Position numbers and translations under genes: made by a program
Assembly (NCBI RefSeq): GCF_001544135.1
Contig: NZ_BCPV01000028.1
Span: forward strand, 1 to 49,107
DNA length: 49,107 nt
Direction: 5' to 3'
Source of the DNA: Geobacillus zalihae NBRC 101842
Lineage (GTDB): Bacteria; Bacillota; Bacilli; Bacillales; Anoxybacillaceae
The notes under the pieces: model-generated
Database searches by the model: none
What the model was told of the DNA's origin: nothing
Seen by the model: only the letters and a program-made list of their open reading frames with translations
Shown here: positions 11,421 to 21,142 of the stretch, piece after piece
How the letters are laid out: the number at the start of each line of letters is the position of its first letter
Position numbering within the stretch: position 1 is the first letter of the stretch

Positions 11421-12432
11421 CATGAACCACTTCCTTCGCCCGCAGGCGTTGCAGTTGTTCGTATGCGGTTTTGGACAAAATGGCCTCTTTCGCCATCGCC
11501 ACTCCTTCGGCAATCGTTTCGGCTTTGCCGGCGGCATACAGGGCGGCGCCGGCGTTCAGCGCAACGATATTGATGGCGCTCTCCGGCGCTATTCCCGCCA
11601 TCACCGCCTCAAGAAGCGCGGCGCTCTCTTCCGGATCGCGCACTTGCACATCGGCAAGCTCGCCGCGCGGCAAGCCGGCGTCTTCTGGTGCGATGACAAA
11701 GCGGCGGATCGCACCGTCTTTCAACTCCACGACATCCGTTTCTGCAGCGATGCTGCATTCATCAAGCCCATCGCGCCCGGTGACAAACAACACATGTTCC
11801 GAGCCGAGGCGGCGCATCGCCTCCGCCAATTTCTCAGCGTAGCAGGTCGAATAGACGCCGACGACTTGCCGCTTGCAGCGCGCCGGATTGGCGAGCGGGC
11901 CGATCAAGTTGAAAACGGTGCGGAAACCGATTTCCTTCCGCGGCCCGGCGGCGTGTTTCATCGCCGCGTGATAGAGCGGGGCGAACAAAAACGCCAGCCC
12001 TTTCGTTTCCAACGCCTGTTTGGCGGCCGACGGCGACGTTTGAATGTCGATGCCGAGCCGCTCGAGCACATCAGCGCTGCCGCTTTTTGACGAAACAGCG
12101 CGGTTGCCGTGCTTGGCGACTTTGACGCCAAGCGATGAAATGACGATCGCCGCGGCGGTGGAAACGTTGAATGTCGCCGCCCCATCGCCGCCCGTGCCGC
12201 ACGTATCGATAACATCATCACTAGCCTCAATGGCAGTCATCCGGTCGCGCATCGCCCGCACAAATCCGACGAGCTCATCGACTGTCTCTCCGCGCAGGCG
12301 GAGCATGGACAACAGACTTGCGATTTGACTGTCCGTCGCCTCGCCGGACATGATGATATTCATCGCCGCATACGCTTCGTCTTCCGTCAACGCTTTCCCT
12401 TCCGCACATTTTACAAGCAGCTGCTTCAACAT
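11413..12432 (-). CDS. trpD: Anthranilate phosphoribosyltransferase
   Basis: It transfers the phosphoribosyl group from PRPP to anthranilate. The 339-residue protein shows the PRPP/Mg-binding motif DTCGTGGDGAATFNVSTAAA near residue 80, KHGNRAVSSKSGSADVLE after it, and FNLIGPLANPA near the middle. The start ATG overlaps the trpE end by seven bases and has GAGAGGG upstream. It is a stand-alone transferase, with no fused amidotransferase. Confidence 0.96.
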   Translation of the reverse strand: MLKQLLVKCAEGKALTEDEAYAAMNIIMSGEATDSQIASLLSMLRLRGETVDELVGFVRAMRDRMTAIEASDDVIDTCGTGGDGAATFNVSTAAAIVISSLGVKVAKHGNRAVSSKSGSADVLERLGIDIQTSPSAAKQALETKGLAFLFAPLYHAAMKHAAGPRKEIGFRTVFNLIGPLANPARCKRQVVGVYSTCYAEKLAEAMRRLGSEHVLFVTGRDGLDECSIAAETDVVELKDGAIRRFVIAPEDAGLPRGELADVQVRDPEESAALLEAVMAGIAPESAINIVALNAGAALYAAGKAETIAEGVAMAKEAILSKTAYEQLQRLRAKEVVHDA

Positions 12433-13952
12433 ACGGCCCTCTCCCCTTTCGCAAATAGTCGTTCCGCTTGTTCAATCGCATTCATCAAGGCGCTCGCCTT
12501 ATTGCGCGTCTCTTTCCACTCCAGTTCCGGAACGGAGTCGGCGACAATGCCGGCGCCGGCTTGCACATAGGCATAGCCGTCTTTCACGACCGCTGTCCGG
12601 ATGGCGATGCACGAATCGATGTTGCCATCAAACCCGATATAGGCAATCGCTCCGGCATACAGCCCCCTTGCTGTCGGCTCGAGTTCCTGCAAAATTTGCA
12701 TCGCCCGCACTTTCGGCGCCCCGCTCACCGTTCCAGCCGGAAAGGCGGCAAGGAGTGCATCGATCGGGTGGACGTTGTCGTCCAGTTCACCGACGACTTT
12801 GGAAATTAAGTGCATCACGTGTGAAAATTTGCCGATCTGAAGCAACACCGGCACCTCGACCGTTCCGTACTTGGCGACCCGGCCGATGTCGTTGCGCGCC
12901 AAATCGACAAGCATATAATGCTCAGCCCGTTCTTTCGGGTCGTGGTACAGCTCATCAGCCAGCCTCTCGTCTTCCTCCGGCGATCGGCCGCGCCGCCGTG
13001 TGCCGGCAATCGGATCGATTTCAACGCGCCGACGGTGCACTTGAATCAGTTTTTCCGGCGAACTGCCGACAATTTCCACACCATCAAGCTGGAAATAAAA
13101 CATGTACGGCGACGGGTTGATGTATCGGAGCAGCCGATAAATGGCAAAGCCTCCGGCTTGAACCGGCACGCAGAAACGCTGCGACAGAACCGCTTGAAAC
13201 ACATCGCCGGCCGCGATGTACCGTTTCACGGCCTCCACATCGCGCAAAAACTGTTTTTTGTCATAGTTGGACACCGCTTTGGCAAACGAGGCGGTCCGCC
13301 CCGATTCGCTTTCCGCCGGCAAGAGCGGCTGCTCGGCTTGAGGGCGGGCCGCTTTCGCCGCGAGATCGGCCATGCGCCGTTCGGCCGCGCGGTACGCTTC
13401 GATTTTCTCTTCCTCCGTTTCGTTGCCGCTCAACCGAATATAGTGAATGACGAGCAACTCACGCTTTTTTTGGTCAAACGCAAACAGCGATTCACAAAAT
13501 ACGAAATAGGCCGTCTTCATCGGCACATCGCGGTTTTTGTGGCGCGGCACTTTTTCGATGGCGGAAATGAAATCGTAACCTAAAAACCCAACTGCACCGC
13601 CTGTAAACGGCACCGTCTCGGCAAGCGGCTTGACGGCAAGCGTCCGCTCGACCCATTGAAACGCTTCTTTCAGCGTCGGTGCGGTGATTTGTTCGTTCCC
13701 GTTTTCGTCCTTCACCGAAAACGTTTCGCCGGTTTCGCTCTCCAGCGTCAAAAACGGCGCCACACCGATGAACGAATAGCGCGCCCACGGTGATTCGTCA
13801 TCCTTGCTTTCAAGCAAAAACACGGCTTCCTCGCGCAAATTGGCAAACACGCCGAGCGGCTCAATGACATCGGCTACAAATTTGCGCACAATCGGGATGG
13901 TTCGAAATTCGTTCGCTTCCGTCAAAAAAGCGGCCAGCCCATCAGCAGACAT
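12426..13952 (-). CDS. trpE: Anthranilate synthase component I
   Basis: It converts chorismate to anthranilate using ammonia from a TrpG/PabA glutaminase. No glutaminase gene is in this operon, as in B. subtilis, where the subunit comes from the folate operon. The 508-residue protein has the tryptophan feedback motif LLES near residue 45. The chorismate-binding domain has DPIAGTRRRGRSPEED, HYMLVDLARNDIGRV and FPAGTVSGAPKVRAM. The ATG at 13952 has GGAGGAG five bases upstream; an ATG six codons earlier lacks one. It is the first gene downstream of the trp leader. Confidence 0.95.
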   Translation of the reverse strand: MSADGLAAFLTEANEFRTIPIVRKFVADVIEPLGVFANLREEAVFLLESKDDESPWARYSFIGVAPFLTLESETGETFSVKDENGNEQITAPTLKEAFQWVERTLAVKPLAETVPFTGGAVGFLGYDFISAIEKVPRHKNRDVPMKTAYFVFCESLFAFDQKKRELLVIHYIRLSGNETEEEKIEAYRAAERRMADLAAKAARPQAEQPLLPAESESGRTASFAKAVSNYDKKQFLRDVEAVKRYIAAGDVFQAVLSQRFCVPVQAGGFAIYRLLRYINPSPYMFYFQLDGVEIVGSSPEKLIQVHRRRVEIDPIAGTRRRGRSPEEDERLADELYHDPKERAEHYMLVDLARNDIGRVAKYGTVEVPVLLQIGKFSHVMHLISKVVGELDDNVHPIDALLAAFPAGTVSGAPKVRAMQILQELEPTARGLYAGAIAYIGFDGNIDSCIAIRTAVVKDGYAYVQAGAGIVADSVPELEWKETRNKASALMNAIEQAERLFAKGERAVC

Positions 13953-14026
13953 CACTTCTCCTCCCTTCATGATCAGCGGGCGGAGAATGAGGGTTTATGA
14001 GGCGAAAAAAGAGAGGGAAAAGAAAC

Positions 14027-14050
14027 GCCCAAAGACGACCGTCTTTGGGC
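14027..14050 (-). terminator. trp leader attenuator terminator
   Basis: The minus-strand RNA forms GCCCAAAGAC / GTCTTTGGGC, a 10-bp perfect stem with a GGTC loop, followed by GTTTCTTTTCCC. It lies about 75 bases upstream of trpE and just downstream of the TRAP triplets. It is the intrinsic terminator formed when TRAP with bound tryptophan is on the leader. Confidence 0.85.
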
Positions 14051-14109
14051 AGATGTCGGCGAATGAAAAAACGCTCACCTCAGCTAAACTCGCTCATTCT
14101 CATCTACCC
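14047..14109 (-). promoter_or_regulatory. trp leader antiterminator pairing
   Basis: GGGTAGATG (14101-14109 on the minus strand, inside the TRAP triplets) can pair with CATCTGCCC (14047-14055) through nine pairs including one U-G wobble. The second segment contains the first four bases of the terminator stem, so the two structures exclude each other. Binding of TRAP to the triplets would block this pairing and free the terminator. Confidence 0.75.
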
Positions 14110-14133
14110 TACGCTCGCTCTCCACTCTCGCTC
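14074..14133 (-). promoter_or_regulatory. TRAP binding site in the trp leader
   Basis: On the minus strand this stretch holds 12 GAG or TAG triplets, mostly spaced by two or three bases, with a further TAG at 14139-14141. B. subtilis uses 11 such repeats, each contacting one subunit of the 11-mer TRAP ring. The site lies between the trp promoter and the terminator. The regulator gene, mtrB, is at 20906-21130 in this window. Confidence 0.88.
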
Positions 14134-14179
14134 CACTTCTAACGCCCCCGATGTCTCAGGGGGCAAAGAGGTTATTTTC

Positions 14180-14209
14180 ACTATATTACATTTCTGTTTT
14201 TTTTGTCAA
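14180..14209 (-). promoter_or_regulatory. Internal trp promoter, at the aroH 3-prime end
   Basis: Minus strand: TTGACA (14204-14209), an 18-base spacer, and TATAGT (14180-14185). The -35 lies within the last codons of aroH and the -10 immediately follows the stop. The predicted start near 14173 gives a leader of about 220 bases before trpE that includes the TRAP site and attenuator. TrpE-A can thus be made independently of the upstream aro promoter. Confidence 0.8.
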
Positions 14210-14566
14210 CGACAAATCCGGGCGCAACACGACCGCCCCTTTTAAATACACGTGGCAGATCTCTTCTTGCTGTTTCTCAGTCGCCACCGTCATCATGACG
14301 CGAATGCAGCGCGGCAATGAACCGGGCACCGGAATTTCCCTCGTGCACATGACCGGCACATATGTCCAGCCGTCCAAACGGCGCAGCGCCTGCGCCGGAA
14401 ACGCGGCGGTGATGTCGTCGGTGACGGAAATGAGCACAAACGACACATCAGAAGCGGCGACATCGTTTGCGCGGATCATTTCACGAAGCAACGTTTCCGT
14501 TGCCGCCACGATTTCCTCGGCGTCATTTCGATCCACTGTAATCGCTCCGCGAATGCCGCGAATCAT
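14186..14566 (-). CDS. aroH: Chorismate mutase, AroH type
   Basis: It rearranges chorismate to prephenate, feeding Tyr and Phe synthesis. The 126-residue protein is of the monofunctional trimeric Bacillus AroH class: it begins [11 protein letters not shown], contains [10 protein letters not shown], and has the conserved CIRVMMTV segment with an active-site arginine. The ATG overlaps the aroB stop codon (ATGA) and has a G-rich ribosome binding site. The trp promoter begins inside its 3-prime end. Confidence 0.94.
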   Translation of the reverse strand: MIRGIRGAITVDRNDAEEIVAATETLLREMIRANDVAASDVSFVLISVTDDITAAFPAQALRRLDGWTYVPVMCTREIPVPGSLPRCIRVMMTVATEKQQEEICHVYLKGAVVLRPDLSLTKKTEM

Positions 14567-15663
14567 CCTTTCCCCCCCTGTCTGGAAAACTCGTCCAGCC
14601 ACGTGAGCAGGTTGTCGTCTTCGAGTTCCACCACTTCCACGTCGCCGATCTCACAGAGAAGCACCATCCGCACCGTCCCAGCGTACGCCTTTTTGTCGCC
14701 TTTCATTTTCTCGAGCAGCCGGTGAGGCGCCAGCCCGTCGGGGAGCGAAACCGGAAAGCCGTACGCAGCGAACCATTCGGCAAAGCGGTGCTCGGCAAAT
14801 GACCGGCCGTAAAGCCGCTCGCTGACCAAGATGGCAAACAGCATGCCGACCGCCACCGCCTCCCCATGGGTCAGCACGCCGTAGCCGAGCTCGCTCTCGA
14901 GCGCATGGCCGAGCGTATGGCCGAAATTCAAATGGGCGCGCACCCCGGTTTCTTTTTCATCTTCACGCACGACGGACGCCTTAATATCAATGCCCTTTTC
15001 AATGCAATAGGCGAGCTTGCCGCCCTGCAAGTCGGCGAGCGTCTTGATTTCTGCGCGCAGCCAGTCGTAAAAGCGGCGGTCGCGGATGAGCGCATGTTTG
15101 ATCACCTCGGCAAATCCTGAACGGAGCTCGCGCTCAGGCAGCGTGCGCAAAAAGGCGGTGTCATAGACGACCGCTTCCGGCTGGTGGAAAGCGCCGATCA
15201 TATTTTTGCCAAGCGGATGGTTGATGGCGACTTTGCCGCCGACGGCGCTGTCGTGGGCCAAAAGCGTCGTCGGCATTTGAATGTAGCGGATGCCGCGCAT
15301 ATAGGTGGCGGCCACAAATCCGGCCAAATCGCCAACGACGCCGCCGCCAAGCGCGACAATGAGCGAGCGGCGGTCAAGGCCGCACTGAAGAGCCGCCGTC
15401 TGGCAGGCGTAATAGTTGTCAAACGACTTCGCCGCCTCGCCGTTTGGAATGATGTAGGCATACACATCATAACCGGCAGCGGCAAGCGTGGCGCGCACTT
15501 CATCCAAATAAAGAGGCGCCACCACATCGTCGGTGATGATCAACATCTTCGTCCCCGGCGGGCAGGAGAGCGCCCGAAGCAGGCACGGCAACGCGCGGAC
15601 CGCTCCGTCGCCTAAGAGGAGCGGGTATTGCTTCGTCGCCGTTTCAATCGTCCGTTCGATCAT
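14563..15663 (-). CDS. aroB: 3-dehydroquinate synthase
   Basis: An NAD- and metal-dependent enzyme making 3-dehydroquinate from DAHP. The 366-residue protein has the NAD-contact motif [20 protein letters not shown] near residue 110, [10 protein letters not shown], and the metal ligands in ECVIK-type [11 protein letters not shown] and [12 protein letters not shown]. The ATG has AAGGAG eight bases upstream, inside the end of aroC. It is translationally linked to aroH downstream. Confidence 0.96.
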   Translation of the reverse strand: MIERTIETATKQYPLLLGDGAVRALPCLLRALSCPPGTKMLIITDDVVAPLYLDEVRATLAAAGYDVYAYIIPNGEAAKSFDNYYACQTAALQCGLDRRSLIVALGGGVVGDLAGFVAATYMRGIRYIQMPTTLLAHDSAVGGKVAINHPLGKNMIGAFHQPEAVVYDTAFLRTLPERELRSGFAEVIKHALIRDRRFYDWLRAEIKTLADLQGGKLAYCIEKGIDIKASVVREDEKETGVRAHLNFGHTLGHALESELGYGVLTHGEAVAVGMLFAILVSERLYGRSFAEHRFAEWFAAYGFPVSLPDGLAPHRLLEKMKGDKKAYAGTVRMVLLCEIGDVEVVELEDDNLLTWLDEFSRQGGKG

Positions 15664-15665
15664 CG

Positions 15666-16832
15666 TTAAAACTCCTTTGCATAGCGGCGGGCGCGCTCGA
15701 TGTTTTCTTTAATCAAATCGATCCGGTCTTGCCCGAACTGGCTGACGATCGCCGCCGCCACTTCCCAGGCGACGACCGCTTCGGCGACGACGCTCGCCGC
15801 CGGCACAGCGCAGCTGTCCGACCGCTCGATGCTTGCCGCAAACGGTTCTTTCGTGTCGATGTCGACGCTTTGCAGCGGTTTGTACAGCGTCGGAATCGGC
15901 TTCATTACACCGCGCACGACGATCGGCATCCCCGTCGTCACCCCGCCTTCAAAGCCGCCGGCGCGGTTCGTCCGGCGCGAAAAGCCTTGTTCCGGGCTCC
16001 AAATGATTTCGTCGTGCACTTCGCTTCCCGGGCGGCGCGCCGCTTCAAACCCGATCCCGAATTCGACGCCTTTAAAGGCGTTAATGCTGACGATCGCCGC
16101 CGCGATTTTCGCATCGAGCTTCCGGTCGTAATGAACGTAGCTGCCGACCCCGGCGGGAACGCCTTCGACAATCACTTCGACGATGCCGCCGATCGAATCA
16201 CCGTTTTTCTTTGCCAAATCGATCGCTTCCATCATTTTTTGTCCCGCTTCCGGATCAAAACAGCGCACCGGTGATTCTTCCGTCACTGCCTGCAATTCTT
16301 CAAGCGAACGATAATCGAGCTTCTTTGCGCGCACACCGCCGATTTCGATGACATGCCCGGCGACGCGGATGCCCACTTCCTCCAAAATGCGCTTCGCCAC
16401 CGCTCCGGCCGCCACGCGCACCGTCGTTTCCCTTGCCGATGAGCGTTCAAGCACATTGCGCATATCGCGATGTCCGTATTTCAGGGCGCCGTTTAAATCG
16501 GCATGACCTGGGCGCGGACGCGTCACTTTTCGTTTGATCTCCGTTTCATCATCGATCGGTTCAACGGCCATAATCGTTTGCCAATGTTTAAAATCACGGT
16601 TTTCCACAACCAGCGCAATCGGCGAGCCGAGCGTTTTCCCGTGCCGGACGCCGGCGGTGATATTCACCACGTCCTTTTCGATTTGCATGCGCCGCCCGCG
16701 CCCATACCCTTTTTGCCGGCGCGCCAGCTCCTTGTTGATATGCTCGGCGCGCAGCTCAAGCCCAGCCGGCACTCCTTCCAAAATCGCCGTCAATTGCGGC
16801 CCATGCGATTCCCCTGCCGTCAAATACCGCAT
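15666..16832 (-). CDS. aroC: Chorismate synthase
   Basis: It converts EPSP to chorismate using reduced FMN. The 388-residue protein starts [14 protein letters not shown], has [26 protein letters not shown] and the [15 protein letters not shown] signature, and ends in a typical [17 protein letters not shown] helix region. The ATG at 16832 has AAGGGAGAG upstream. The longer open frame to 17015 is upstream non-coding sequence. It is the first gene of the supraoperon (called aroF in B. subtilis). The region before it is A/T-rich but has no promoter I can place with confidence. Confidence 0.95.
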   Translation of the reverse strand: MRYLTAGESHGPQLTAILEGVPAGLELRAEHINKELARRQKGYGRGRRMQIEKDVVNITAGVRHGKTLGSPIALVVENRDFKHWQTIMAVEPIDDETEIKRKVTRPRPGHADLNGALKYGHRDMRNVLERSSARETTVRVAAGAVAKRILEEVGIRVAGHVIEIGGVRAKKLDYRSLEELQAVTEESPVRCFDPEAGQKMMEAIDLAKKNGDSIGGIVEVIVEGVPAGVGSYVHYDRKLDAKIAAAIVSINAFKGVEFGIGFEAARRPGSEVHDEIIWSPEQGFSRRTNRAGGFEGGVTTGMPIVVRGVMKPIPTLYKPLQSVDIDTKEPFAASIERSDSCAVPAASVVAEAVVAWEVAAAIVSQFGQDRIDLIKENIERARRYAKEF

Positions 16833-16932
16833 GTTTGTCTCTCCCTTCAGGTCTTTAACGCGTTTAAGTAAAAATATATCATAAATTCGAAAAATGAAAA
16901 TAGTTTCAGGAAAAAAAGAAGCCGGCGCGGAG

Positions 16933-17703
16933 CTATTTTTTTCGGTAAAAAAACGTCTCTTCGACTTCAAAACCGTACAGGCCGGGATTGAAAATCTGCT
17001 CGGTGCTGCCGACAAACAGCACGCCTCCCGTCCGGAGCGCGTCGTGAAATTTGCGATACAGCATCCGCTTCGCCTCTTCCGTAAAATAAATGAGCACGTT
17101 GCGGCAGACGATCAAATCCATGTTGCGCGGAAACGGATCTGCGAGCAAGTTGTGCTTTTGAAACTTGACCGTTTGTTTAATCTTTTCGTCTATTTTATAA
17201 TATTCGCCTTCTTTCGTAAAAAACTTTTTTCTCATTTCCTCGGGCAGCTCTACAAGCGACCGTTCGCTGTACAAACCGAGGCGCGCGCGGGCGAGCGCAT
17301 TATCGTCAATGTCGGTCGCCAACACCGACACGCGGTGAAGCGGCAATCGTTTTGCGAGCACCATCGCGAGCGTATACGGCTCCTCGCCCGTTGAGCAGGC
17401 AGCGCTCCACACGTTCGGGCGCGGGTTTTCCGCCAATAGCCGCGGCAAAATGGTGTGCTCAAGCACCTCCCAACGCTTGGCGTTCCGGTAAAACTCCGAG
17501 ACGTTGATCGTCATCCGATCCAAGCATTCATGCCATAGCGCCGGCTCTTTCTCCATCGCTGCAAACAGCTCGGCAAAGCTTTTTAGCCCTTTTTTCATGT
17601 ACAACGACGCCAAACGCCGCTTCATTTGGGCTTCCTTATATAGCGATAAGTCAATGCCTGTTTTTCGCTTTACTTTGGCAATGAACTGCGCATAATCGTC
17701 CAT
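16933..17703 (-). CDS. cheR: Chemotaxis protein methyltransferase CheR
   Basis: It methylates glutamates of chemoreceptors with S-adenosylmethionine. The 256-residue protein has an N-terminal helical domain with [19 protein letters not shown], the hallmark [12 protein letters not shown], the SAM motif [16 protein letters not shown], and [12 protein letters not shown]. The ATG at 17703 (MDDYAQF) is the family start. The upstream in-frame extension has no homology. The place between ndk and aroC matches B. subtilis. No other chemotaxis gene is nearby. Confidence 0.95.
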   Translation of the reverse strand: MDDYAQFIAKVKRKTGIDLSLYKEAQMKRRLASLYMKKGLKSFAELFAAMEKEPALWHECLDRMTINVSEFYRNAKRWEVLEHTILPRLLAENPRPNVWSAACSTGEEPYTLAMVLAKRLPLHRVSVLATDIDDNALARARLGLYSERSLVELPEEMRKKFFTKEGEYYKIDEKIKQTVKFQKHNLLADPFPRNMDLIVCRNVLIYFTEEAKRMLYRKFHDALRTGGVLFVGSTEQIFNPGLYGFEVEETFFYRKK

Positions 17704-17747
17704 CGTCGCCTGTCCCTCTCCCCTGTCAATGTACAAAAACGGCAAAA

Positions 17748-17768
17748 ACCGGCCGAATGGCGGCCGGT
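17748..17768 (-). terminator. Rho-independent terminator after ndk
   Basis: Minus strand: ACCGGCCG / CGGCCGGT, an 8-bp stem with a five-base loop, followed by TTTTGCCGTTTTT. It separates ndk from cheR. Confidence 0.75.
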
Positions 17769-17775
17769 CTTCGCA

Positions 17776-18225
17776 TCAGTACAGCCATGCATTGATCTGT
17801 TTCGAATAGCTGACGAGCTCTTCTTCTTTAAAGAACAAGCTGATTTCGCGTTCGGCGCTTTGCGGCGAGTCGGAGCCGTGGATGACGTTTTTGCCGACCG
17901 TCAAGCCGAAATCGCCGCGGATCGTGCCAGGGGCAGCCTCCTGCGGATTCGTTTTCCCCATCATTTGCCGGGCGGCGGCGATCACGTTCTCGCCCTCCCA
18001 CACCATGGCAAACACTGGCCCCGAGGTGATAAAGTCGACAAGCTCGCCGAAAAACGGGCGCTCTTTATGTTCAGCGTAATGTTGCTCGGCGAGTTCGCGC
18101 GACACTTGCATCAGCTTCGCGCCGACAAGCTGGAAGCCTTTTTTTTCAAAACGGGCGACAATCTCGCCGATCAAATTGCGCTGAACCCCGTCCGGTTTTA
18201 CCATGATGAATGTCCGTTCTGCCAT
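17776..18225 (-). CDS. ndk: Nucleoside diphosphate kinase
   Basis: It transfers the gamma phosphate from ATP to nucleoside diphosphates through a phosphohistidine. The 149-residue protein starts [17 protein letters not shown] and has the active-site histidine in [16 protein letters not shown]. Its length is standard. The ATG at 18225 has GAGGTGG at good spacing. The longer frame to 18306 runs through the promoter. It has its own promoter and terminator and looks monocistronic. Confidence 0.96.
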   Translation of the reverse strand: MAERTFIMVKPDGVQRNLIGEIVARFEKKGFQLVGAKLMQVSRELAEQHYAEHKERPFFGELVDFITSGPVFAMVWEGENVIAAARQMMGKTNPQEAAPGTIRGDFGLTVGKNVIHGSDSPQSAEREISLFFKEEELVSYSKQINAWLY

Positions 18226-18277
18226 TCGCTCTCCACCTCTACTGTCGTATGTACTGGGAAACGGATTCCCACCCATC

Positions 18278-18306
18278 ATAGTATCATTGTTTTCCGCCGT
18301 TGGCAA
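18278..18306 (-). promoter_or_regulatory. Sigma-A type promoter of ndk
   Basis: Minus strand: TTGCCA (18301-18306), a 17-base spacer, and TACTAT (18278-18283), about 50 bases upstream of the ndk start and just after hepT. Confidence 0.65.
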
Positions 18307-18323
18307 CAGCGTCCTTGAAAGCG

Positions 18324-19286
18324 CTAATAATCCCTTTTCCCAATGTAGAGGGCGAGATCATGAAGCAGCGTGCGCGCTTCGTTGGCCGGCAGCTCGCCAA
18401 GCAGGCGAAGCGCCTTTTCCAAATAGCGGTCGCTTAGCGCATACGATCGTTCGATGGCGTCTGTCTGTTTAATGGCCGCTAGCACCGCCGCCATCTCCTC
18501 GGCATCCGTGTCCGCGTTGACGGCCGTAATTTTTGCCCGCACCTGTTCATCACAAAGGGCATACAGCACGGGGAGGGTGACGTTTCCTTGCTGCAAGTCG
18601 CTTCCGGCCGGCTTGCCGAGCTGCTCTTCCGTGCCGGTGAAATCGAGAATGTCATCGGTAATTTGAAACGACATGCCGACGTAATGGCCGAACCAATACA
18701 GCCGGTTGGCCACCGCCTCCGGCGCGCCGGCGGCAAGGGCGCCAAGCTGGCAGCTGGCGGCGATCAATAGCGCCGTTTTTCGGCGGATGCGCCGCAAGTA
18801 CGTGCGAAGCGGCTGATCAAATCGGTATTTATCCTTGATTTGCTCGATTTCCCCGTGGCACACTTCAACGATCGTTTTCGCCAGCACTTGATGAGCACGG
18901 GGGCTGTCAAGCTCCGCCATCCGCTCAAGCGAACGGGCGAAGAGGTAATCGCCTGTATACATGGCAAAGCGGTTGCTCCATCTCGCCTTGATCGTCGGCC
19001 GGCCGCGCCGCACGTCGGCGTCATCGATGACATCGTCGTGAACGAGCGATGCCATATGGATGAGTTCGAGCGCTACGGCTACATGTTTAATCCGTTCGAA
19101 ATCATAATGACCAAAGCGGGCGGACAGCAAGACAAAAACGGGACGGATCCGCTTTCCGCCCGCTTGCAATAAATGGAGCGCCGCTTCCCCGAGCGGCCCG
19201 TATTCGGATCGGACCGTCCGCTCCAGCTCCTCTTCGACCGCCGCCAAATCATCGCTTAAAAACGAATACATCGCCTTTAACTTCAT
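18324..19286 (-). CDS. hepT: Heptaprenyl diphosphate synthase component II
   Basis: The catalytic subunit of the two-part prenyltransferase that makes the C35 side chain of menaquinone-7. The first aspartate-rich motif is in [18 protein letters not shown] and the second in [24 protein letters not shown] is the isopentenyl-diphosphate-binding region. The start is the ATG at 19286 with AAGGTG six bases upstream; an in-frame GTG three codons earlier is less likely. It follows menG by 15 bases and hepS lies upstream, the standard gerC order. Confidence 0.95.
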   Translation of the reverse strand: MKLKAMYSFLSDDLAAVEEELERTVRSEYGPLGEAALHLLQAGGKRIRPVFVLLSARFGHYDFERIKHVAVALELIHMASLVHDDVIDDADVRRGRPTIKARWSNRFAMYTGDYLFARSLERMAELDSPRAHQVLAKTIVEVCHGEIEQIKDKYRFDQPLRTYLRRIRRKTALLIAASCQLGALAAGAPEAVANRLYWFGHYVGMSFQITDDILDFTGTEEQLGKPAGSDLQQGNVTLPVLYALCDEQVRAKITAVNADTDAEEMAAVLAAIKQTDAIERSYALSDRYLEKALRLLGELPANEARTLLHDLALYIGKRDY

Positions 19287-19301
19287 GGTGTTCACCTTGA
19301 C

Positions 19302-20006
19302 TCATCGTTTATAGCCTAAATGCATGGCCGCTACGCCGAACGTGTACGGTTTGACCTCGACATCGACGAAACCGGCTTCGCGGAACATCTCGGCCAGCTC
19401 GTCCCGCCCTGGAAATTCGCGCGCCGATTCCTGCAGCCACGAGTATTCCTCATAGCTTTTCGCCAACAGCTTGCCAAACAGCGGCATAATAAACCGAAAA
19501 TAAAAATAGTAAAGCTGGCGGAAACCAAACAACGTCGGCTGCGACGTTTCCAGACAGACGGTCATGCCGCCCGGCTTGGTGACGCGGTGCATTTCCTTAA
19601 GCACCGTCATATAATCAGGAACGTTGCGCAAGCCAAAGCCGATCGTCACATAATCGAACGAATTGTCGGGAAACGGCAGCTGCATGGCGTTGCCATGAAT
19701 GAGCTTGACATTGCCGAGGCCGCGCGCCTTCACCTTTTGTTCGCCGACTTTCAGCATGTTTTCGCTGAAGTCAAGGCCGTACACTTCCCCCTCCGGCCCG
19801 ACCGCCTCAGCCAGCGCGATCGCCCAGTCGGCCGTTCCGCAGCAAACGTCGAGCGCCCTTTTCCCTTTTTGCACATTCATCCTCCGCATGACGTCTTCGC
19901 GCCATTTCAAATGGCGGCGGAAGCTGATGACAGAATTCATCCGGTCATAATGTGCAGAAATTTTTTCAAATACGCGATGGACTCGCTCTTCTTTCGATTG
20001 ATGCAT
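19302..20006 (-). CDS. menG: Demethylmenaquinone methyltransferase
   Basis: It performs the last step of menaquinone synthesis, SAM-dependent ring methylation. The 234-residue protein starts [24 protein letters not shown]. It has the SAM motif [16 protein letters not shown] and [10 protein letters not shown], then the family patterns GFGLRNV and [11 protein letters not shown]. The ATG at 20006 has GAAGGG upstream. It is also named ubiE/menH. It lies between the two subunits of heptaprenyl diphosphate synthase, so head-group and tail enzymes are co-expressed. Confidence 0.95.
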   Translation of the reverse strand: MHQSKEERVHRVFEKISAHYDRMNSVISFRRHLKWREDVMRRMNVQKGKRALDVCCGTADWAIALAEAVGPEGEVYGLDFSENMLKVGEQKVKARGLGNVKLIHGNAMQLPFPDNSFDYVTIGFGLRNVPDYMTVLKEMHRVTKPGGMTVCLETSQPTLFGFRQLYYFYFRFIMPLFGKLLAKSYEEYSWLQESAREFPGRDELAEMFREAGFVDVEVKPYTFGVAAMHLGYKR

Positions 20007-20010
20007 CGTT

Positions 20011-20802
20011 CTACCCTTCTTCCACCGACTTTTTGACGATGGCTTGAAATCCGCCGGCAAGTTCCGCCATGCGAAACCGCAGCAGGTCGTTCATCGGCAA
20101 ATTCGCCGCCAGCAGCGCTTCCTTGCAATGGTCAATATAACGCTCGCAAAGGCGAAGCAAATGCCGCCTTTGTTCTTTCGTCAGCCCTTTGGCCCATGGA
20201 AAGGCGATATGCGCCATTTGCTCAAACAGCATGGATGACCCCGTGCGGACGAACGCTTCCTGCTCGAGCAGCAAGCGCCGCAACAGCAAGTAATGGCCGG
20301 AAAATCGCCCCCATTGCGGCGCCCCGATGCGCTCGGCAAGCTTCGCAAGCAACGCCGACTCGATCGTGCCGACCGCGGCGAACAGCGTCTCGATCCGCTC
20401 CACCTTTTTTTCATACAGCCGCACTTTTTGCTCATTCATCTCGCGGACCGCTTCGGCGAACAAACGGATGAGCGCAACATCGCCCGAGCGCGCCAGCAAG
20501 TCGTAATAAAGCCCGCTGTACAAGTCGCCGGCCAAAACGACAAGCTGCCGCGTCCGCAAATCGCCGCCGCGGTCTGTCACCTGATCATGGGTGTCAAGGG
20601 CGATTTGCATGAGCATCATGGCGATGATGCACCGGTCCGGCTCATTTGGCGCCGCCGGAGCATCCATCATCATCGACAGCGAAAGCAGCAGCCGGTCTTC
20701 ATCAACAGCCGGCGCCGGCACATGCGCGCGCAAATACGAATGGTCAAGCAGCCGTTCGATTTGTTCCTTCAATGACGCCAATTTCACCATGATGTCATTC
20801 AC
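20011..20802 (-). CDS. hepS: Heptaprenyl diphosphate synthase component I
   Basis: The regulatory, chain-length-determining subunit that works with HepT. The 263-residue all-helical protein has ALDTHDQVT and [17 protein letters not shown], the conserved core of this family, and lacks the DDxxD catalytic motifs. The start is uncertain. A GTG at 20802 ([11 protein letters not shown]) aligns best with the B. subtilis N-terminus as I remember it; an ATG at 20790 and a GTG at 20811 are alternatives. It begins the hepS-menG-hepT unit. Confidence 0.9.
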   Translation of the reverse strand: MNDIMVKLASLKEQIERLLDHSYLRAHVPAPAVDEDRLLLSLSMMMDAPAAPNEPDRCIIAMMLMQIALDTHDQVTDRGGDLRTRQLVVLAGDLYSGLYYDLLARSGDVALIRLFAEAVREMNEQKVRLYEKKVERIETLFAAVGTIESALLAKLAERIGAPQWGRFSGHYLLLRRLLLEQEAFVRTGSSMLFEQMAHIAFPWAKGLTKEQRRHLLRLCERYIDHCKEALLAANLPMNDLLRFRMAELAGGFQAIVKKSVEEG

Positions 20803-20853
20803 TCTTCTCACCCTTGTCCCCCAAAAAATATCCGCACCGCCATGACGGACTCC

Positions 20854-20862
20854 ATTATAACA
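20854..20862 (-). promoter_or_regulatory. Extended -10 promoter of hepS-menG-hepT
   Basis: Minus strand TGTTATAAT: a consensus TATAAT -10 (20854-20859) with the TG of an extended -10. No good -35 is seen at 17 bases. It is about 50 bases upstream of hepS, in the 100-base gap after mtrB. Confidence 0.65.
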
Positions 20863-20905
20863 TAATTTTGTCGAAAACGCTCTAGTTTGCTAGAAATTTG
20901 CCGGT

Positions 20906-21130
20906 TTACTTTTTCCCTTCCGATTCAACCACACCGTGGCGCGTTTGAATATACGCTTTTCCTCTCACTTTGATCGCCGACGTATGTTCCGTGAACTGAG
21001 CAATCAACACTTCGCCTTTGTCAAGCTTTTCCGAATGGTGAAATCTTGTGTCCGCGCCGCGCGTCAGCCCGATGACGTTCACCCCGTCTTCGAGCGCTTT
21101 AATGACGACAAAATCACTGTTTGTGTACAT
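20906..21130 (-). CDS. mtrB: Tryptophan RNA-binding attenuation protein (TRAP)
   Basis: TRAP forms an 11-subunit ring that, with bound tryptophan, wraps trp leader RNA and blocks the antiterminator. The 74-residue protein has the full family core: [21 protein letters not shown] and [14 protein letters not shown]. The RNA-contacting residues of B. subtilis TRAP (Lys37, Lys56, Arg58) correspond to Lys35, Lys54 and Arg56 here. GGAGGG lies six bases before the ATG. It is 12 bases after folE, the same mtrAB pairing as in B. subtilis. Its target site is at 14074-14133. Confidence 0.97.
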   Translation of the reverse strand: MYTNSDFVVIKALEDGVNVIGLTRGADTRFHHSEKLDKGEVLIAQFTEHTSAIKVRGKAYIQTRHGVVESEGKK

Positions 21131-21142
21131 CCTCTTCCCTCC

